Shown here piece by piece: positions 17,884 through 27,184 of a stretch of 64,000 nucleotides of DNA. The stretch comes from a beta proteobacterium L13 (lineage in GTDB: Bacteria; Pseudomonadota; Gammaproteobacteria; Burkholderiales; Chromobacteriaceae). The DNA lies in the NCBI GenBank assembly GCA_000335715.1, contig AMYZ01000006.1, positions 1 to 64,000 on the forward strand, in the 5' to 3' direction. Numbering within the stretch: the first letter of the stretch is position 1; the number at the start of each line of letters is the position of its first letter. Made by a program: the position numbers and the translations under genes. The notes below the pieces were generated by a model. It was not told where the DNA came from. It saw only the letters and a program-made list of their open reading frames with translations, and made no database searches.

Positions 17884-19347
17884 TCAGGCGTCCAGGCCGC
17901 TTTGCACCAGCTGGGCGGCGCGCACCACGGCGCGGGCCTTGTTCTGGGTTTCTTCCCATTCCGACTGCGGTACCGAATCGGCCACCACGCCCGCGCCGGA
18001 CTGCACGTACAGCACCTCGTTCTTGATCACCGCGGTGCGGATGGCAATGGCCAGGTCCATGTCGCCGGTAAAGCCCAGGTAGCCGACGGCGCCGCCGTAT
18101 ACACCGCGCTTGGTGGGCTCGAACTCGTCGATGATTTCCATCGCCCGCACCTTGGGCGCACCGGACAGCGTGCCGGCCGGGAAGGTGGCTTTCAGGATGT
18201 CGATATTGGATACGTCCGGTTTTACTGTGCCTTCCACGCTGGACACGATGTGCATCACGTGCGAGTAGCGCTCGATCACCATATTGTCGGTGATCTTCAC
18301 GCTGCCGGTGTCGGCCACGCGGCCAACGTCGTTGCGGCCCAGGTCCATCAGCATCACGTGCTCGGCGATTTCTTTCGGGTCGGCCAGCAGGTCTTCTGCC
18401 AGTGCCTGATCCTCTTCGCGCGTCTTGCCGCGCGGGCGGGTGCCAGCGATGGGGCGCACGGTGACGGTATCGTTTTCGCGGCGCACCAGAATCTCCGGCG
18501 AGGCACCTACCACGTGGAAGTCGTCGAAGTGGTAGAAGAACATGTACGGCGACGGGTTCAGGCTGCGCAGCGCGCGGTACAGCGACAGTGGCGAATCGGT
18601 AAACGGCATGCTCATGCGCTGCGCCAGCACCACTTGCATGATGTCGCCGTCCAGGATGTAGTTTTTGGCGTTGGCCACGTCACGCTTGAACGCCTCTTCG
18701 CCGTATTCGCTCTGCGCGGTGGTGGCGGTAGACGGCAGCGACAGCGGAATGGCTACGTTGTCGCGCAGGCGGGCGCGCAGCTGCGCCAAGCGGGCGTTGG
18801 CCTTGGGCAGGGCGTTGGGCACGGCCGGGTCGGCGTATACCACCAGGTAGAGCTTGCCGGACAGGTTGTCTACTACCGCCAGCTCTTCGGACAGCATCAG
18901 CAAAATGTCGGGCGTGCCTACCGGGTCGGGCTTTTGCGTGGCTGCCAGGCGGCGCTCCACGTAGCGCACGGTGTCGTAGCCGAAGTAGCCCACCAGGCCG
19001 CCGGTAAAGCGCGGTAGCCCGTCGATAGGCGGGGTGTTGAAGCGCTGGCTGAATTCTTCGATAAAGGTCAGCGGGTTGCCTTCGTAGCGTTCGATGACTT
19101 TGTCGCCGTATTCCACCTGCACGCTGTGGCCCTGCACGCGGATGCGGGTGGTGGCCGGCAGGCCGATAAAGGAGTAGCGGCCGGAGCGCTCGCCACCTAC
19201 CACCGATTCCAGCAGGTAAGAGTAGGGCTGGTTGGCCAGCTTCAGGTACACCGACAGCGGGGTGTCCAGGTCGGCGAACAGCTCGAGGGTAACGGGGATG
19301 CGGTTGTAGCCGGCCTGGGCCAGCTCGTTGAAGGCTTGCGGTGTCAT
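17884..19347 (-). CDS. trpE: Anthranilate synthase component I
   Basis: The protein has 487 aa. It converts chorismate to anthranilate with TrpG. The tryptophan feedback site LLES is at residues 45-48. The chorismate-binding core shows [47 protein letters not shown] and the C-terminal [16 protein letters not shown]. The start ATG 19347 gives the usual N-terminus; the ribosome-binding site is weak and a 26-codon upstream extension is not protein-like. It follows gph in the same direction, a common betaproteobacterial order. Confidence 0.96.
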   Translation of the reverse strand: MTPQAFNELAQAGYNRIPVTLELFADLDTPLSVYLKLANQPYSYLLESVVGGERSGRYSFIGLPATTRIRVQGHSVQVEYGDKVIERYEGNPLTFIEEFSQRFNTPPIDGLPRFTGGLVGYFGYDTVRYVERRLAATQKPDPVGTPDILLMLSEELAVVDNLSGKLYLVVYADPAVPNALPKANARLAQLRARLRDNVAIPLSLPSTATTAQSEYGEEAFKRDVANAKNYILDGDIMQVVLAQRMSMPFTDSPLSLYRALRSLNPSPYMFFYHFDDFHVVGASPEILVRRENDTVTVRPIAGTRPRGKTREEDQALAEDLLADPKEIAEHVMLMDLGRNDVGRVADTGSVKITDNMVIERYSHVMHIVSSVEGTVKPDVSNIDILKATFPAGTLSGAPKVRAMEIIDEFEPTKRGVYGGAVGYLGFTGDMDLAIAIRTAVIKNEVLYVQSGAGVVADSVPQSEWEETQNKARAVVRAAQLVQSGLDA

Positions 19348-19496
19348 GCTAGTGTCCAATGGTGTCAGTGCGGTCTTGAGGAGGGCGGCGAGGGGAGGGC
19401 TAGCATTGCCATCGCCAGCTGGCACGATTGGGCAGGAATTTCATGATGTAAGCAGGCTATCGGTTGGTTGGGTATGCAGGGCTATTGTGTCGCAAA

Positions 19497-19522
19497 AGCC
19501 GGCCGCCGTACAGGCGGCGCGG
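19497..19522 (-). terminator. Possible terminator after gph
   Basis: On the minus strand GCCGCC-tgtac-GGCGGC is flanked by further G/C pairs and followed by a short CTTTTG tract. It lies 10-35 nt beyond the gph stop and upstream of trpE. The T tract is short, so readthrough into trpE is likely. Confidence 0.5.
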
Positions 19523-19532
19523 CAGCGCAGCA

Positions 19533-20228
19533 TTACATGCGCACGTTGGCGTGCGGGTCGGCCGATTTTTTCAGCAGCGCAAACAGGTCGACCAGGCTGT
19601 CTACGGTGAGGTCGGCGCCCAGCGTGGCCGCATCGCGGTAGCCATAGCTTACCGCTACCGCCAGCGCGCCGGCCTTGTTGGCGCACAGGATGTCGTTTTC
19701 CGAGTCGCCGACCATGATCATCTCTTGCGGTTTCACGTTCAGCACGGCGGCGGCGTGCAGCAGTGGCAGTGCCGACGGCTTTTTCTCCGGCAGGCTGTCG
19801 CCGCCCAGAATCATGCTGAAGGCGCTGTCGATACCCAGCTCGGCCAGCAGCGGTGCGGCCAGCCGGTGCGATTTGTTGGTAATCACCACCAGCGGCAGCT
19901 CCAGGCTGCGCAGCAGGTTCAGGCTTTCAGCCACGCCCGGGTACATGCGGGTGTGGGTGGTAAGGTTGGCGCGGTAGTGCTGGATAAATTGCGTAAAACC
20001 CTGTGCCCACAAGGCTTCGTCAGCCTGGCCGTCTTTGTCGTCGGTGATGGCGCGGTGCACCAGGCTGGCGACGCCGTCGCCTACGTGGTTTTTGATGCGC
20101 TCTGCGTCCAGTGGTGGCAGGCCCAGCGCCTGGCGCATGGCGTTGGCGCTGGCGGCCAGGTCGGCGATGGAGTCCACCAGGGTGCCGTCCAGGTCGAAGG
20201 CGATGGCTTTGATGTGTTTCAGGTTCAT
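19533..20228 (-). CDS. gph: Phosphoglycolate phosphatase
   Basis: This 231-aa HAD hydrolase has motif I FDLDGTLVDS (residues 11-20), motif II VVITNKS, motif III lysine in EKKPSALPLLHAA and motif IV MVGDSENDILCANKAGA. It dephosphorylates 2-phosphoglycolate. ATG 20228 was chosen because MNLKHIKAIAFDLDGT is the family start; the 32 extra upstream codons are not conserved-looking. Confidence 0.9.
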   Translation of the reverse strand: MNLKHIKAIAFDLDGTLVDSIADLAASANAMRQALGLPPLDAERIKNHVGDGVASLVHRAITDDKDGQADEALWAQGFTQFIQHYRANLTTHTRMYPGVAESLNLLRSLELPLVVITNKSHRLAAPLLAELGIDSAFSMILGGDSLPEKKPSALPLLHAAAVLNVKPQEMIMVGDSENDILCANKAGALAVAVSYGYRDAATLGADLTVDSLVDLFALLKKSADPHANVRM

Positions 20229-20400
20229 GGCAGTGCAGGGGTGGCAATTAGGAACAGCCGGCATTGTACAGGATGCCTGCCATTGCGCCTTGTGCACGCG
20301 CGGTGGCTTCTTTATGATGCGCACTTTCTTTTGTCATGAGTCGCGCGGCGTGGCCTGCGCGGCTGCAGCAAGGGTAGCGGTGGCTGCCCGGGAGAGTGTC

Positions 20401-21528
20401 ATGCCTGTTATTACCCGAATCGCCCTGCCGCTGGCGGCTAGCCTGGTGCTGGCCGGCTGCGCAACGTCGCCGCTGGCCAACAAGACCGCAGACGACGCGG
20501 CCATCTATACCCTGCAGCACAGCAGCCTGGACGCCCGTTATAACTTTGACGGTACCCTGCGTATCAGCGATCTGGATATCCCGGCCGGCCTGGGCCGACT
20601 GGCCAACCCGGACCTGGTAAAAGACGTGGCGCGTTCTTTCAGCTTCGACATGCGCGGTGCGGTGGACATGCCGGCCAGCCGCATCGAGCTGGTGCCCACC
20701 TTCCGCTTTGCGCGGCCCAATGTGGAAAGCTGGGTGCGCGTACCCATGCTGTTCCAGCTAAACACCCTGACCGCCTGGGTAGATGCCTCGGCGCTGGACT
20801 TGGCCCTGCCGCAGCTGCACGGCAAGTTGCTGAAACTCAACGCGCCACAAGACAAGGTGGCGGATATTCCGGTAGATGCCGTGATGCGCGACCTGCCGCT
20901 GATTATCGGCGCGGCTTACTCGGCGGTAGACAAGAAAGCCTTCACTTTCCAGCCTTTGAGCGATAGCGACCGCCAGAAGGGCGTGAGCTACCGCATTCGC
21001 CTCACGCTGGACCCGGCTGCCGATGCACAGCTGGGCCGCGTCATGCTGCAAGAAGTGGCCGCCCGCGTGAAGCGCTATAGCGCCAGCCAAGAGGTACAGG
21101 CATTTGCCGACAAGCTGGCTGAAGAGGTCGCCCAGACGCAAGGCAAGATGACATCCGAAAGCCAGACCGAGCTGCTGGTGGATAGCCATGCCAAGCTGCT
21201 GGCCATGGAAGAGCAGCGTACCTTGCGTGTACCCAAGCTCAAGGATTTCAGCGTGACCCTGCGTACCCAGATGGCCATGCGTAATCATGGCCAGCCGGTA
21301 TTTACCGTGCTGCCCACTGCGGCCAACGTGCTGACGCTGGACGAGCTCAAGGCGCCGTCGTGGTTTTCCCGTATTACTGGCAAAGCAGAGGATGAAGAGT
21401 CTGTTGAATCTGCCGAGCCAGAAGTAGACGCTGCAGAGGCAGCCGCGCCAGCCGAAGCCGCGCCGGTACCGCCCAAAGCCAAGGCGAAGGCCAAGCCACG
21501 CAAGCCTCAGGCTAAAAAGCTGAACTAA
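20401..21528 (+). CDS. Lipoprotein of unknown function with a basic, proline-rich tail
   Basis: The protein has 375 aa. The lipoprotein signal ends in LVLAGC with the lipobox cysteine near residue 20. The middle shows a repeated beta pattern with helices around residues 200-260, in the style of DUF1439-like lipid-binding lipoproteins, but I do not recognise the family firmly. The last 50 residues are acidic (EDEESVESAEPEVDAAEAA), then Ala/Pro/Lys-rich. GGGAGAG precedes ATG at good spacing. A bidirectional terminator follows. Confidence 0.75.
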   Translation: MPVITRIALPLAASLVLAGCATSPLANKTADDAAIYTLQHSSLDARYNFDGTLRISDLDIPAGLGRLANPDLVKDVARSFSFDMRGAVDMPASRIELVPTFRFARPNVESWVRVPMLFQLNTLTAWVDASALDLALPQLHGKLLKLNAPQDKVADIPVDAVMRDLPLIIGAAYSAVDKKAFTFQPLSDSDRQKGVSYRIRLTLDPAADAQLGRVMLQEVAARVKRYSASQEVQAFADKLAEEVAQTQGKMTSESQTELLVDSHAKLLAMEEQRTLRVPKLKDFSVTLRTQMAMRNHGQPVFTVLPTAANVLTLDELKAPSWFSRITGKAEDEESVESAEPEVDAAEAAAPAEAAPVPPKAKAKAKPRKPQAKKLN

Positions 21529-21543
21529 GCCGCTGTGGGTACG

Positions 21544-21572
21544 AAAAAGCCGCTCGATGAGCGGCTTTTTTT
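21544..21572. terminator. Bidirectional terminator
   Basis: AAAAAGCCGCTC-gat-GAGCGGCTTTTTTT is an 8-bp GC stem with A and T tracts on either side. It serves the lipoprotein gene on the plus strand and the SDR gene on the minus strand. Confidence 0.9.
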
Positions 21573-21589
21573 GTGCGCGTCCGTGCTGT

Positions 21590-22318
21590 CTACAGCAGCC
21601 GGATATCTGCTACAGCCTGCTGGCCGAATTTGCTGCCATGCAGGTAGCGGCAAATAGCCGCGGCGCAGTCGGCCGGCTGGGTCAGCTGGTCTTCGGCCTT
21701 CAGCGCGGTAAAGCGCGGCAGGTTGGGGAAGTGCGCCGGGTCGGCGGCGCGGATCTCGCCCTGCATGCCGGTATCCACCACGCCGGGGTACAGCGACACC
21801 GCCAGCACCGGGTTGGCCGCAGCTTGCTGTTCTAGCGCCAGGGTGCGCGTGAAGTGGTCCAGCCCGGCCTTGCTGGCGCAGTACACCGCCCAGCCCGGGT
21901 AAGGGTTGGCCGCAGCGCCCGACGAAATGTTCAGCACGCGTCGCACCCCGGCAAAACCGGTGCTGTGTGCCACAAAGGCGTTGCACAGCACGATGGGCGC
22001 GGTGAGATTCAGCGCCAGCGCCTGCTCGGCCACGCCGTCGGCAAAGCTGCCGACGCCGGCGATGGGCTGCACGGTGCCGGCGTTGTTGATCAGCGTCAGG
22101 CTGCTGCAGCCGGCCAGCTGCGCCAGCGCGCGTTCGGCCAGCAGTGGCAGCAGCTGGCTGTCGGCCAGGTCGGCGTCGATGGTGGCCAGCTGCGGGTGCG
22201 CCGGCAGCGTGCTGCAGTCACGCGCGATCGCCACCACGCGGCCACCGTCGGCCAGCAGCTGCGCCACCAGCGCGGCGCCCAGCCCGCGCGAGGCGCCGGT
22301 GACGACGTAGCCGTTCAC
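21590..22318 (-). CDS. SDR-family oxidoreductase
   Basis: This 242-aa short-chain dehydrogenase has the cofactor loop TGASRGLG at residues 7-14, NNAG near 78-81, and the catalytic Ser with YCASK (Tyr/Lys) near 150. It resembles the YciK/benzil-reductase-like group. The start is GTG 22318, overlapping the rpe stop as GTGA, so it is translationally coupled to rpe. Two near copies of the dispersed motif lie in it (21810, 21903). The substrate is not predictable. Confidence 0.85.
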   Translation of the reverse strand: MNGYVVTGASRGLGAALVAQLLADGGRVVAIARDCSTLPAHPQLATIDADLADSQLLPLLAERALAQLAGCSSLTLINNAGTVQPIAGVGSFADGVAEQALALNLTAPIVLCNAFVAHSTGFAGVRRVLNISSGAAANPYPGWAVYCASKAGLDHFTRTLALEQQAAANPVLAVSLYPGVVDTGMQGEIRAADPAHFPNLPRFTALKAEDQLTQPADCAAAICRYLHGSKFGQQAVADIRLL

Positions 22319-23001
22319 GCGCGGCCAACCTTGGCCAGCTCGGCGCGCATGGCGTCGATGGTGGCTTTGTAGTCTGGCGTGTTGTAGATGGCGCTGCCGG
22401 CCACGAAGGTGTCGGCACCGGCGGCAGCGATCTGGGCGATATTGTCCACTTTCACGCCGCCGTCCACTTCCAGCCAGATCTCGCCGCCGTGTTTGGCGGT
22501 GTATTCATCGATGCGCTGGCGTGCGGCGCGTACTTTTTCCAGCGCGTGCGGGATGAATTTCTGGCCGCCAAAGCCGGGGTTCACCGACATGATCAGCACC
22601 ATGTCGATCTTGTCCATCACGTGGTCCAGGTAGCTCAGCGGCGTGGCCGGGTTGAACACCAGGCCGGCTTTACAGCCGGCTTCCTTGATCAGGCCCAGCG
22701 TGCGGTCAATGTGCTCGGAGCCTTCTGGGTGGAAGGTGATGATATCGGCACCAGCTTTGGCGAAGGCGGCAGCCAGCGCGTCTACCGGTTTCACCATCAG
22801 GTGCACGTCGATAGGGGCGCTGCTGTGCGGGCGAATGGCTTCGCAGAACATCGGGCCCATGGTGAGGTTGGGTACGTAGTGGTTGTCCATCACGTCGAAG
22901 TGGATGATGTCGGCGCCGGCGGCGATGACATTGCGCACTTCCTCGCCCAGGCGGGCAAAGTCGGCAGACAGGATGGACGGTGCAATACGGAATTGGCTCA
23001 T
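22315..23001 (-). CDS. rpe: Ribulose-phosphate 3-epimerase
   Basis: This 228-aa TIM barrel interconverts ribulose 5-phosphate and xylulose 5-phosphate. Motifs are [16 protein letters not shown] at the N-terminus, [14 protein letters not shown] with the metal-binding His/Asp, [15 protein letters not shown], and EVDGGVK with the catalytic Asp. ATG 23001 gives the canonical [11 protein letters not shown] start. Rpe usually lies next to gph-trpE in relatives; here a lipoprotein and an SDR gene separate them. Confidence 0.96.
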   Translation of the reverse strand: MSQFRIAPSILSADFARLGEEVRNVIAAGADIIHFDVMDNHYVPNLTMGPMFCEAIRPHSSAPIDVHLMVKPVDALAAAFAKAGADIITFHPEGSEHIDRTLGLIKEAGCKAGLVFNPATPLSYLDHVMDKIDMVLIMSVNPGFGGQKFIPHALEKVRAARQRIDEYTAKHGGEIWLEVDGGVKVDNIAQIAAAGADTFVAGSAIYNTPDYKATIDAMRAELAKVGRA

Positions 23002-23138
23002 GGCGGTATCGTGGGCAGGGCTGGAAATGGGCGCCATTGTAAGCGATCGCCCCCGCCGGCGCGATGCGTGGCGTACAATTAGCCTTCGTATTGCGCTGTG
23101 GTGGCCAGTAGTTGGCCACCGGCATCAAAGGACTTATC

Positions 23139-23516
23139 GTGAGCCAGAAATACCATATCACCGTATCGGCCGAGGTTATGTACCAGGAGCAGCATTCCAG
23201 CGTGGAGTCTGACCGCTACGCCTTTGCTTATCGCATTACCCTCAAGAACACGGGCGAGCAGCCGGCCAGGCTGCTGTCGCGCCACTGGGTGATTACCGAC
23301 GCCAATGGCAAGGTGCAGGAAGTGCGTGGCATGGGGGTGGTGGGCGAGCACCCGCACCTGCAGCCGGGCGAAAGTTACACCTATACCAGCGGCTCGGCGC
23401 TGACTACCCCCTATGGCACCATGCGCGGCAGCTACCAGATGGAAGCTGACGATGGCCAGGCCTTTGACGCCGAGATTCCCGAATTCCACCTGATCGCCCC
23501 GCGCGTGCTGCATTAA
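23139..23516 (+). CDS. apaG: ApaG protein
   Basis: The protein has 125 aa with the fibronectin-III-like fold of ApaG: YAFAYRITLKNTGEQPARLLSRHWVITDANG, the VVGEHPHLQPGESYTYTSG loop, and GTMRGSYQM near the C-terminus. I chose GTG 23139 because AAAGGA precedes it by 6 nt and it yields the usual 125-aa length; the ATG at 23112 has no ribosome-binding site. In other bacteria ApaG is linked to Co2+/Mg2+ phenotypes. It is divergent from rpe. Confidence 0.92.
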   Translation: MSQKYHITVSAEVMYQEQHSSVESDRYAFAYRITLKNTGEQPARLLSRHWVITDANGKVQEVRGMGVVGEHPHLQPGESYTYTSGSALTTPYGTMRGSYQMEADDGQAFDAEIPEFHLIAPRVLH

Positions 23517-23543
23517 GCGGCACAGCTCTCACCGAAAGCCTGC

Positions 23544-25337
23544 ATGCGTCATTTTGCCCACGGCAATACCCCGCCGCCGACCGACCGTAACGACCTGAAA
23601 ACCCTGAAGACCCTGCTGCCGTACCTGTGGCGTTTCAAGCTGCGCGTGCTGCTGGCGCTGGCCTGCCTGATTGCGGCCAAGGTGGCGGGTGTGACCACGC
23701 CGCTGTACCTGAAAGATATCGTGGACCAGCTGTCGCTGCCGGCCACCATGGCGGTGGTGCCGCTGCTGGCTTTGGCGGGCTATGGTCTGGCGCGGCTGCT
23801 GTCCAGCGTGCTGGGCGAGCTGCGCGATGCCATTTTTGCCCGCGTGGTGCAGGGGGCGGTGCGCACGGTGGCGCGCGAGGTGTTTTCACACCTGTTCCGC
23901 CTGAGCCTGCGCTTTCACCTGGAGCGCCAGACGGGCGGTATGAGCCGTGATATCGAACGCGGCACCAAGGGCATCGGCTTTTTGCTGAACTTTACCGTGT
24001 TCAACATCCTGCCCACGCTGGTGGAAATCGGGCTGGTGATCGGTATTCTGCTGCATCGTTACAATGCCTGGTTTGCCGTGGTGACCTTCGCCACCATTGC
24101 CATCTATATCGTGTTTACCCTGGTGATTACCGAGTGGCGCACGGTGTTCCGCCGCAGCATGAACGACCTGGATTCCAAGGCCAACAGCAAGGCCATCGAT
24201 GCGCTGATCAACTACGAAACGGTCAAGTATTTTGGCAACGAAGGCTACGAAACCCGCCGCTATGATGGCAATCTGGCGTCGTGGGAGCAGTCCGCCATCA
24301 AGAACCAGGTATCGCTATCGTTCCTGAATGCCGGTCAGGGCGTGATCATTGCCACCGGCGTGACGCTGATCATGTGGTTGGCCGCACGCGGCGTAAACCA
24401 GGGCGAGATGACGGTAGGGGATGTGGTGCTGGTGGCCACCTTTATTACCCAGCTGTGGGCCCCGCTGCATTTTCTGGGCTTTGTTTACCGCGAAATCCGC
24501 CATTCGCTGGCGGATATGGAGCGCATGTTCACCCTGCTGAATGTGGGTGCCGAGGTAGTCGATCGCCCGACGGCGCAGCCGCTGGCCAGCCGGGATGTGG
24601 CGATCCGTTTTGATGGTGTAGGCTTTGGCTACGACGCCAAGCGCACCATTTTGCACGACGTCAGTTTTGACATCCCTGCCGGCCACACCGTGGCGGTGGT
24701 GGGGGCCAGCGGCGCGGGCAAGTCCACGCTGTCGCGCCTGCTGTTCCGCTTTTACGACGTCAGCAGCGGGGCGATCTGCTTTAACGGCACGGATATCCGC
24801 GAGCTCAGCCAGGACAGCTTGCGCGCGCATATCGGCATCGTGCCGCAAGACACGGTGCTGTTTAATGACAGCATCTACTACAACATTGCCTATGGTCGCC
24901 CCGATGCCACGCGGGAAGAGGTGATCGAGGCCGCCCGTTCGGCGCATATCCACGACTTTGTGATGGGGCTGCCCGACGGCTACGACACCACTGTGGGTGA
25001 GCGCGGCCTCAAGCTCTCCGGTGGCGAAAAGCAGCGCGTGGCTATCGCCCGCACCATCCTGAAAAACCCGCCGGTGCTGATTTTTGACGAGGCTACCAGC
25101 GCGCTGGATTCGCGCACCGAGAAAGCCATCCAGGCCGAGCTGCTCAGCATTGCGGCCAACCGTACCACGCTGATCATTGCGCACCGGCTGTCTACCATTG
25201 CCGAGGCGGATTGCATTCTGGTGATGGATGGCGGGCGTATTATCGAGCGCGGTACCCACCGCGAGCTGCTGGTGCAGGGCGGGCGTTACGCTGAGATGTG
25301 GCGCCTGCAGCAAGAGGGCGAGGCGCTGGAAGCCTGA
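23544..25337 (+). CDS. Atm1-type ABC exporter (half transporter)
   Basis: This 597-aa fused membrane-ATPase half transporter has six hydrophobic helices (about 30-330), with the Atm1/ABCB7-typical NYETVKYFGNE and ERQTGGMSRDIERGTKGI. The ATPase has Walker A GASGAGKST (near 392), Q-loop GIVPQDTVLFN, signature LSGGEKQR and Walker B LIFDEATSALD. Relatives export glutathione-linked or metal species. It follows apaG by 27 bp and is probably co-transcribed. A GC-rich terminator follows. Confidence 0.9.
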   Translation: MRHFAHGNTPPPTDRNDLKTLKTLLPYLWRFKLRVLLALACLIAAKVAGVTTPLYLKDIVDQLSLPATMAVVPLLALAGYGLARLLSSVLGELRDAIFARVVQGAVRTVAREVFSHLFRLSLRFHLERQTGGMSRDIERGTKGIGFLLNFTVFNILPTLVEIGLVIGILLHRYNAWFAVVTFATIAIYIVFTLVITEWRTVFRRSMNDLDSKANSKAIDALINYETVKYFGNEGYETRRYDGNLASWEQSAIKNQVSLSFLNAGQGVIIATGVTLIMWLAARGVNQGEMTVGDVVLVATFITQLWAPLHFLGFVYREIRHSLADMERMFTLLNVGAEVVDRPTAQPLASRDVAIRFDGVGFGYDAKRTILHDVSFDIPAGHTVAVVGASGAGKSTLSRLLFRFYDVSSGAICFNGTDIRELSQDSLRAHIGIVPQDTVLFNDSIYYNIAYGRPDATREEVIEAARSAHIHDFVMGLPDGYDTTVGERGLKLSGGEKQRVAIARTILKNPPVLIFDEATSALDSRTEKAIQAELLSIAANRTTLIIAHRLSTIAEADCILVMDGGRIIERGTHRELLVQGGRYAEMWRLQQEGEALEA

Positions 25338-25363
25338 GCCGCAAGCTTGGCCGCATGTGGCAA

Positions 25364-25392
25364 CGCCCCGCTTTGGCGGGGCGCTTTGCTGT
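25364..25392 (+). terminator. Terminator of the ABC exporter gene
   Basis: CGCCCCGC-tttg-GCGGGGCG is followed by a short CTTTGCT tract 25 nt after the stop codon. Confidence 0.7.
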
Positions 25393-25423
25393 GAAGTGGC
25401 GTTATGGTAGCGGCCGCAATGAC

Positions 25424-25456
25424 AAAAGCCCCGCACTGTTGTGCGGGGCTTTTGTT
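25424..25456. terminator. Bidirectional terminator next to tRNA-Thr
   Basis: AAAAGCCCCGCAC-tgtt-GTGCGGGGCTTTTGTTTT is a 13-bp perfect stem. On the minus strand it terminates the tRNA-Thr transcript; on the plus strand it backs up the preceding terminator. Confidence 0.88.
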
Positions 25457-25461
25457 TTATC

Positions 25462-25537
25462 TGGTGCCGGAGAAAGGAGTCGAACCCTCGACCTTCTGAT
25501 TACAAGTCAGCTGCTCTACCAACTGAGCTACACCGGC
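25462..25537 (-). tRNA. tRNA-Thr (anticodon TGT)
   Basis: A 76-nt cloverleaf on the minus strand: acceptor GCCGGTG with CACCGGC in the plus sequence, D arm GCTCAGTTGGTAGAGC, anticodon loop CTTGTAA (TGT at 34-36), T arm with GGTTCGACTCC, discriminator A and an encoded CCA end. The anticodon reads ACA and related threonine codons. Confidence 0.96.
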
Positions 25538-25557
25538 GAAGAAGGCGAATTATGCCG

Positions 25558-26166
25558 TCACTTTTTATGCTTGGCAAGATGCTGTTTGGTGTTTTTTGCA
25601 GTCTTGCCGTGTCTTACCGCTTTTTTGCTGGTTTGTGCCTTGCGGTTGGTCGCTTTTTGCGCGCGGGCATTTGTGCGGGTTTTCTGCCGTTTCGCTTCGC
25701 GCACGGCTTTCGGTTTCAGTAGCGTTGCTTTTTTGCTACGTGCCGTTTGCCGCACTTTGGATTGGCTGCGCGGGGTGGCTTGCTGGCGTTTTACCGCAGT
25801 TCGGCTTGCCTGCGCGCGCTGCTTGCCAGGTTTCTGGGCGCGAGGGGTTTGCGTGGCCTTGCGTGCTTTATTGGCTGGCTTGCTGGCTTGCTGCTTGTTT
25901 TTGCTGGCTTTCCTGTTGCTGGCCTTGGCCTGTTTTGCCGGTTTTGTACGGCTGGCTTGGCTTGGGCGGGGCTCGTTACCTTTTTCGGCGCTTGGCGCGG
26001 GGGTGACCGGTGGCAGGTTCAGCGGCTTGGCTTTGGGTGGCTTGGGTAGTGGTGCCGGCTGGAAATCGCCCGGAAGCGGGGCGTCTTCACCCTCTGCGAA
26101 GCTCGGGGTGGCAGAAAATGCCACGGCAGCGATGAGGATGGAAGCAATGGTGCGGGTTAATTGCAT
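25558..26166 (-). CDS. Secreted, extremely basic low-complexity protein
   Basis: The protein has 202 aa. A signal peptide (MQLTRTIASILIAAVAFSATPSFA, cut near residue 24) precedes an acidic/proline stretch (EGEDAPLPGDFQPAPLPKPP). From residue about 60 to the end it is Lys/Arg/Ala/Gln/Thr-rich with repeated KA, KQ and RQ steps, like histone H1 tails, and has almost no hydrophobic residues. No catalytic domain is visible. It could bind DNA, LPS or another polyanion in the periplasm. It sits just upstream of the tRNA gene on the same strand. Confidence 0.7.
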   Translation of the reverse strand: MQLTRTIASILIAAVAFSATPSFAEGEDAPLPGDFQPAPLPKPPKAKPLNLPPVTPAPSAEKGNEPRPSQASRTKPAKQAKASNRKASKNKQQASKPANKARKATQTPRAQKPGKQRAQASRTAVKRQQATPRSQSKVRQTARSKKATLLKPKAVREAKRQKTRTNARAQKATNRKAQTSKKAVRHGKTAKNTKQHLAKHKK

Positions 26167-26205
26167 TTGAATGATTCTGTTCAGTTGGCCCGGGGGTTAT
26201 TCGCA

Positions 26206-26234
26206 TTGTAGCGCCAGTATGGGGTTGCTATATT
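26206..26234 (+). promoter_or_regulatory. Sigma-70-type promoter for the amino-acid ABC gene
   Basis: TTGTAG (26206-26211), a 17-bp spacer and TATATT (26229-26234) lie 60 bp upstream of the start codon. AAGGAGATTAGGG before ATG 26295 is a strong ribosome-binding site. Confidence 0.55.
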
Positions 26235-26294
26235 AGCACGCAGCCCAATCCCAAAAGGAAATGGGTTCAGCGCAGGAAAACAAGGAGATTAGGG

Positions 26295-27116
26295 ATGAAA
26301 CAAACGAGAAGAACATTGCTGGCGGGTATGCTGTTGTCTGCTTTTGCCTTGACTGGTTGCGGCCAGAAAGCGCCGGAAGCGGCTGGAGCTTCGGCTCCGG
26401 TGGCAGAAGCGTCGGCAACCGGGGGGGATGTCAAAGAGTACGTAGTAGGCACCGATGCCAGCTATGCGCCGTTTGAGTTCCAGAACGACAAGAGCGAGAT
26501 TGTCGGCTTTGATGTCGAGGTGCTGTCTGCCGTGGCAGCCAAGGGCGGCTTCAAAGTGAAGTTCGTGAACACCCCGTGGGAAGGCATTTTCGCCGGCCTG
26601 CAGCAGGGCGATCGCGATATTCTGTCTTCCGCTATCACCATTACCGATGAGCGCAAGCAGAGCATGGATTTTTCCGATCCGTACTTTGAGGCGCGTCAGT
26701 TGATTGCTGTGGCCAAAGGCGTATCAGACGTCAAAACCTTCCAGGATCTGAAAAACAAGAAGGTGGCTGTGCAGACTGGTACGACCGGTGATGAGGTGGT
26801 GCAAAAGCTGCTGGGCAAAACCAACCCGAACATCAAGCGCTTCGAGAATATGCCGCTGGCCCTGAAAGAGCTGGAAACCGGTGGTGTGGATGCAGCGGTG
26901 GGTGATAACGGCGTGGTGATCAACTACGTGAAAAACAACCCGCAAAACGGTGTTTCCACCGTAGAAGACACCAAGAGCTTTGCGCCGGAGTTTTACGGTT
27001 TTGCTGTGAAAAAAGGCAATGCCGAGCTACTGGGCAAAGTCAACGCCGGTTTGAAGGCTATCAAGTCTGACGGAACGTACGACCAGATTTTCAATAAATA
27101 CTTCGGCGCCAAATAA
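26295..27116 (+). CDS. Amino-acid ABC transporter substrate-binding lipoprotein
   Basis: The protein has 273 aa. The lipoprotein leader ends in ALTGC (cysteine near residue 22), followed by an Ala/Glu-rich linker and a GlnH/HisJ-type SBP_bac_3 domain: VVGTDASYAPFEFQ, GFDVEVLSAVAAKGG, AITITDERKQSMDFSDPYFE and GDNGVVINYV. It binds a polar amino acid in the periplasm for the permease encoded next. A hairpin terminator separates the two, giving likely excess of binding protein. Confidence 0.92.
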   Translation: MKQTRRTLLAGMLLSAFALTGCGQKAPEAAGASAPVAEASATGGDVKEYVVGTDASYAPFEFQNDKSEIVGFDVEVLSAVAAKGGFKVKFVNTPWEGIFAGLQQGDRDILSSAITITDERKQSMDFSDPYFEARQLIAVAKGVSDVKTFQDLKNKKVAVQTGTTGDEVVQKLLGKTNPNIKRFENMPLALKELETGGVDAAVGDNGVVINYVKNNPQNGVSTVEDTKSFAPEFYGFAVKKGNAELLGKVNAGLKAIKSDGTYDQIFNKYFGAK

Positions 27117-27128
27117 CATAACGGGCAG

Positions 27129-27164
27129 CGGCGGCTCTGTGCGCAGAACCGCCGTTTTCTTTTT
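27129..27164 (+). terminator. Intra-operon attenuating terminator
   Basis: CGGCGG (27129-27134) pairs with CCGCCG (27149-27154) and TCTG with CAGA inside, followed by TTTTCTTTTT. It lies between the binding-protein and permease genes, so partial readthrough is expected. Confidence 0.75.
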
Positions 27165-27184
27165 ATAAAAGCCGGGAGCAGAGC

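Noticed and set aside
17830-19017. Long plus-strand frame opposite trpE
   Set aside because: Low-complexity His/Val/Gln translation typical of antisense GC-rich frames; trpE motifs are all on the minus strand.
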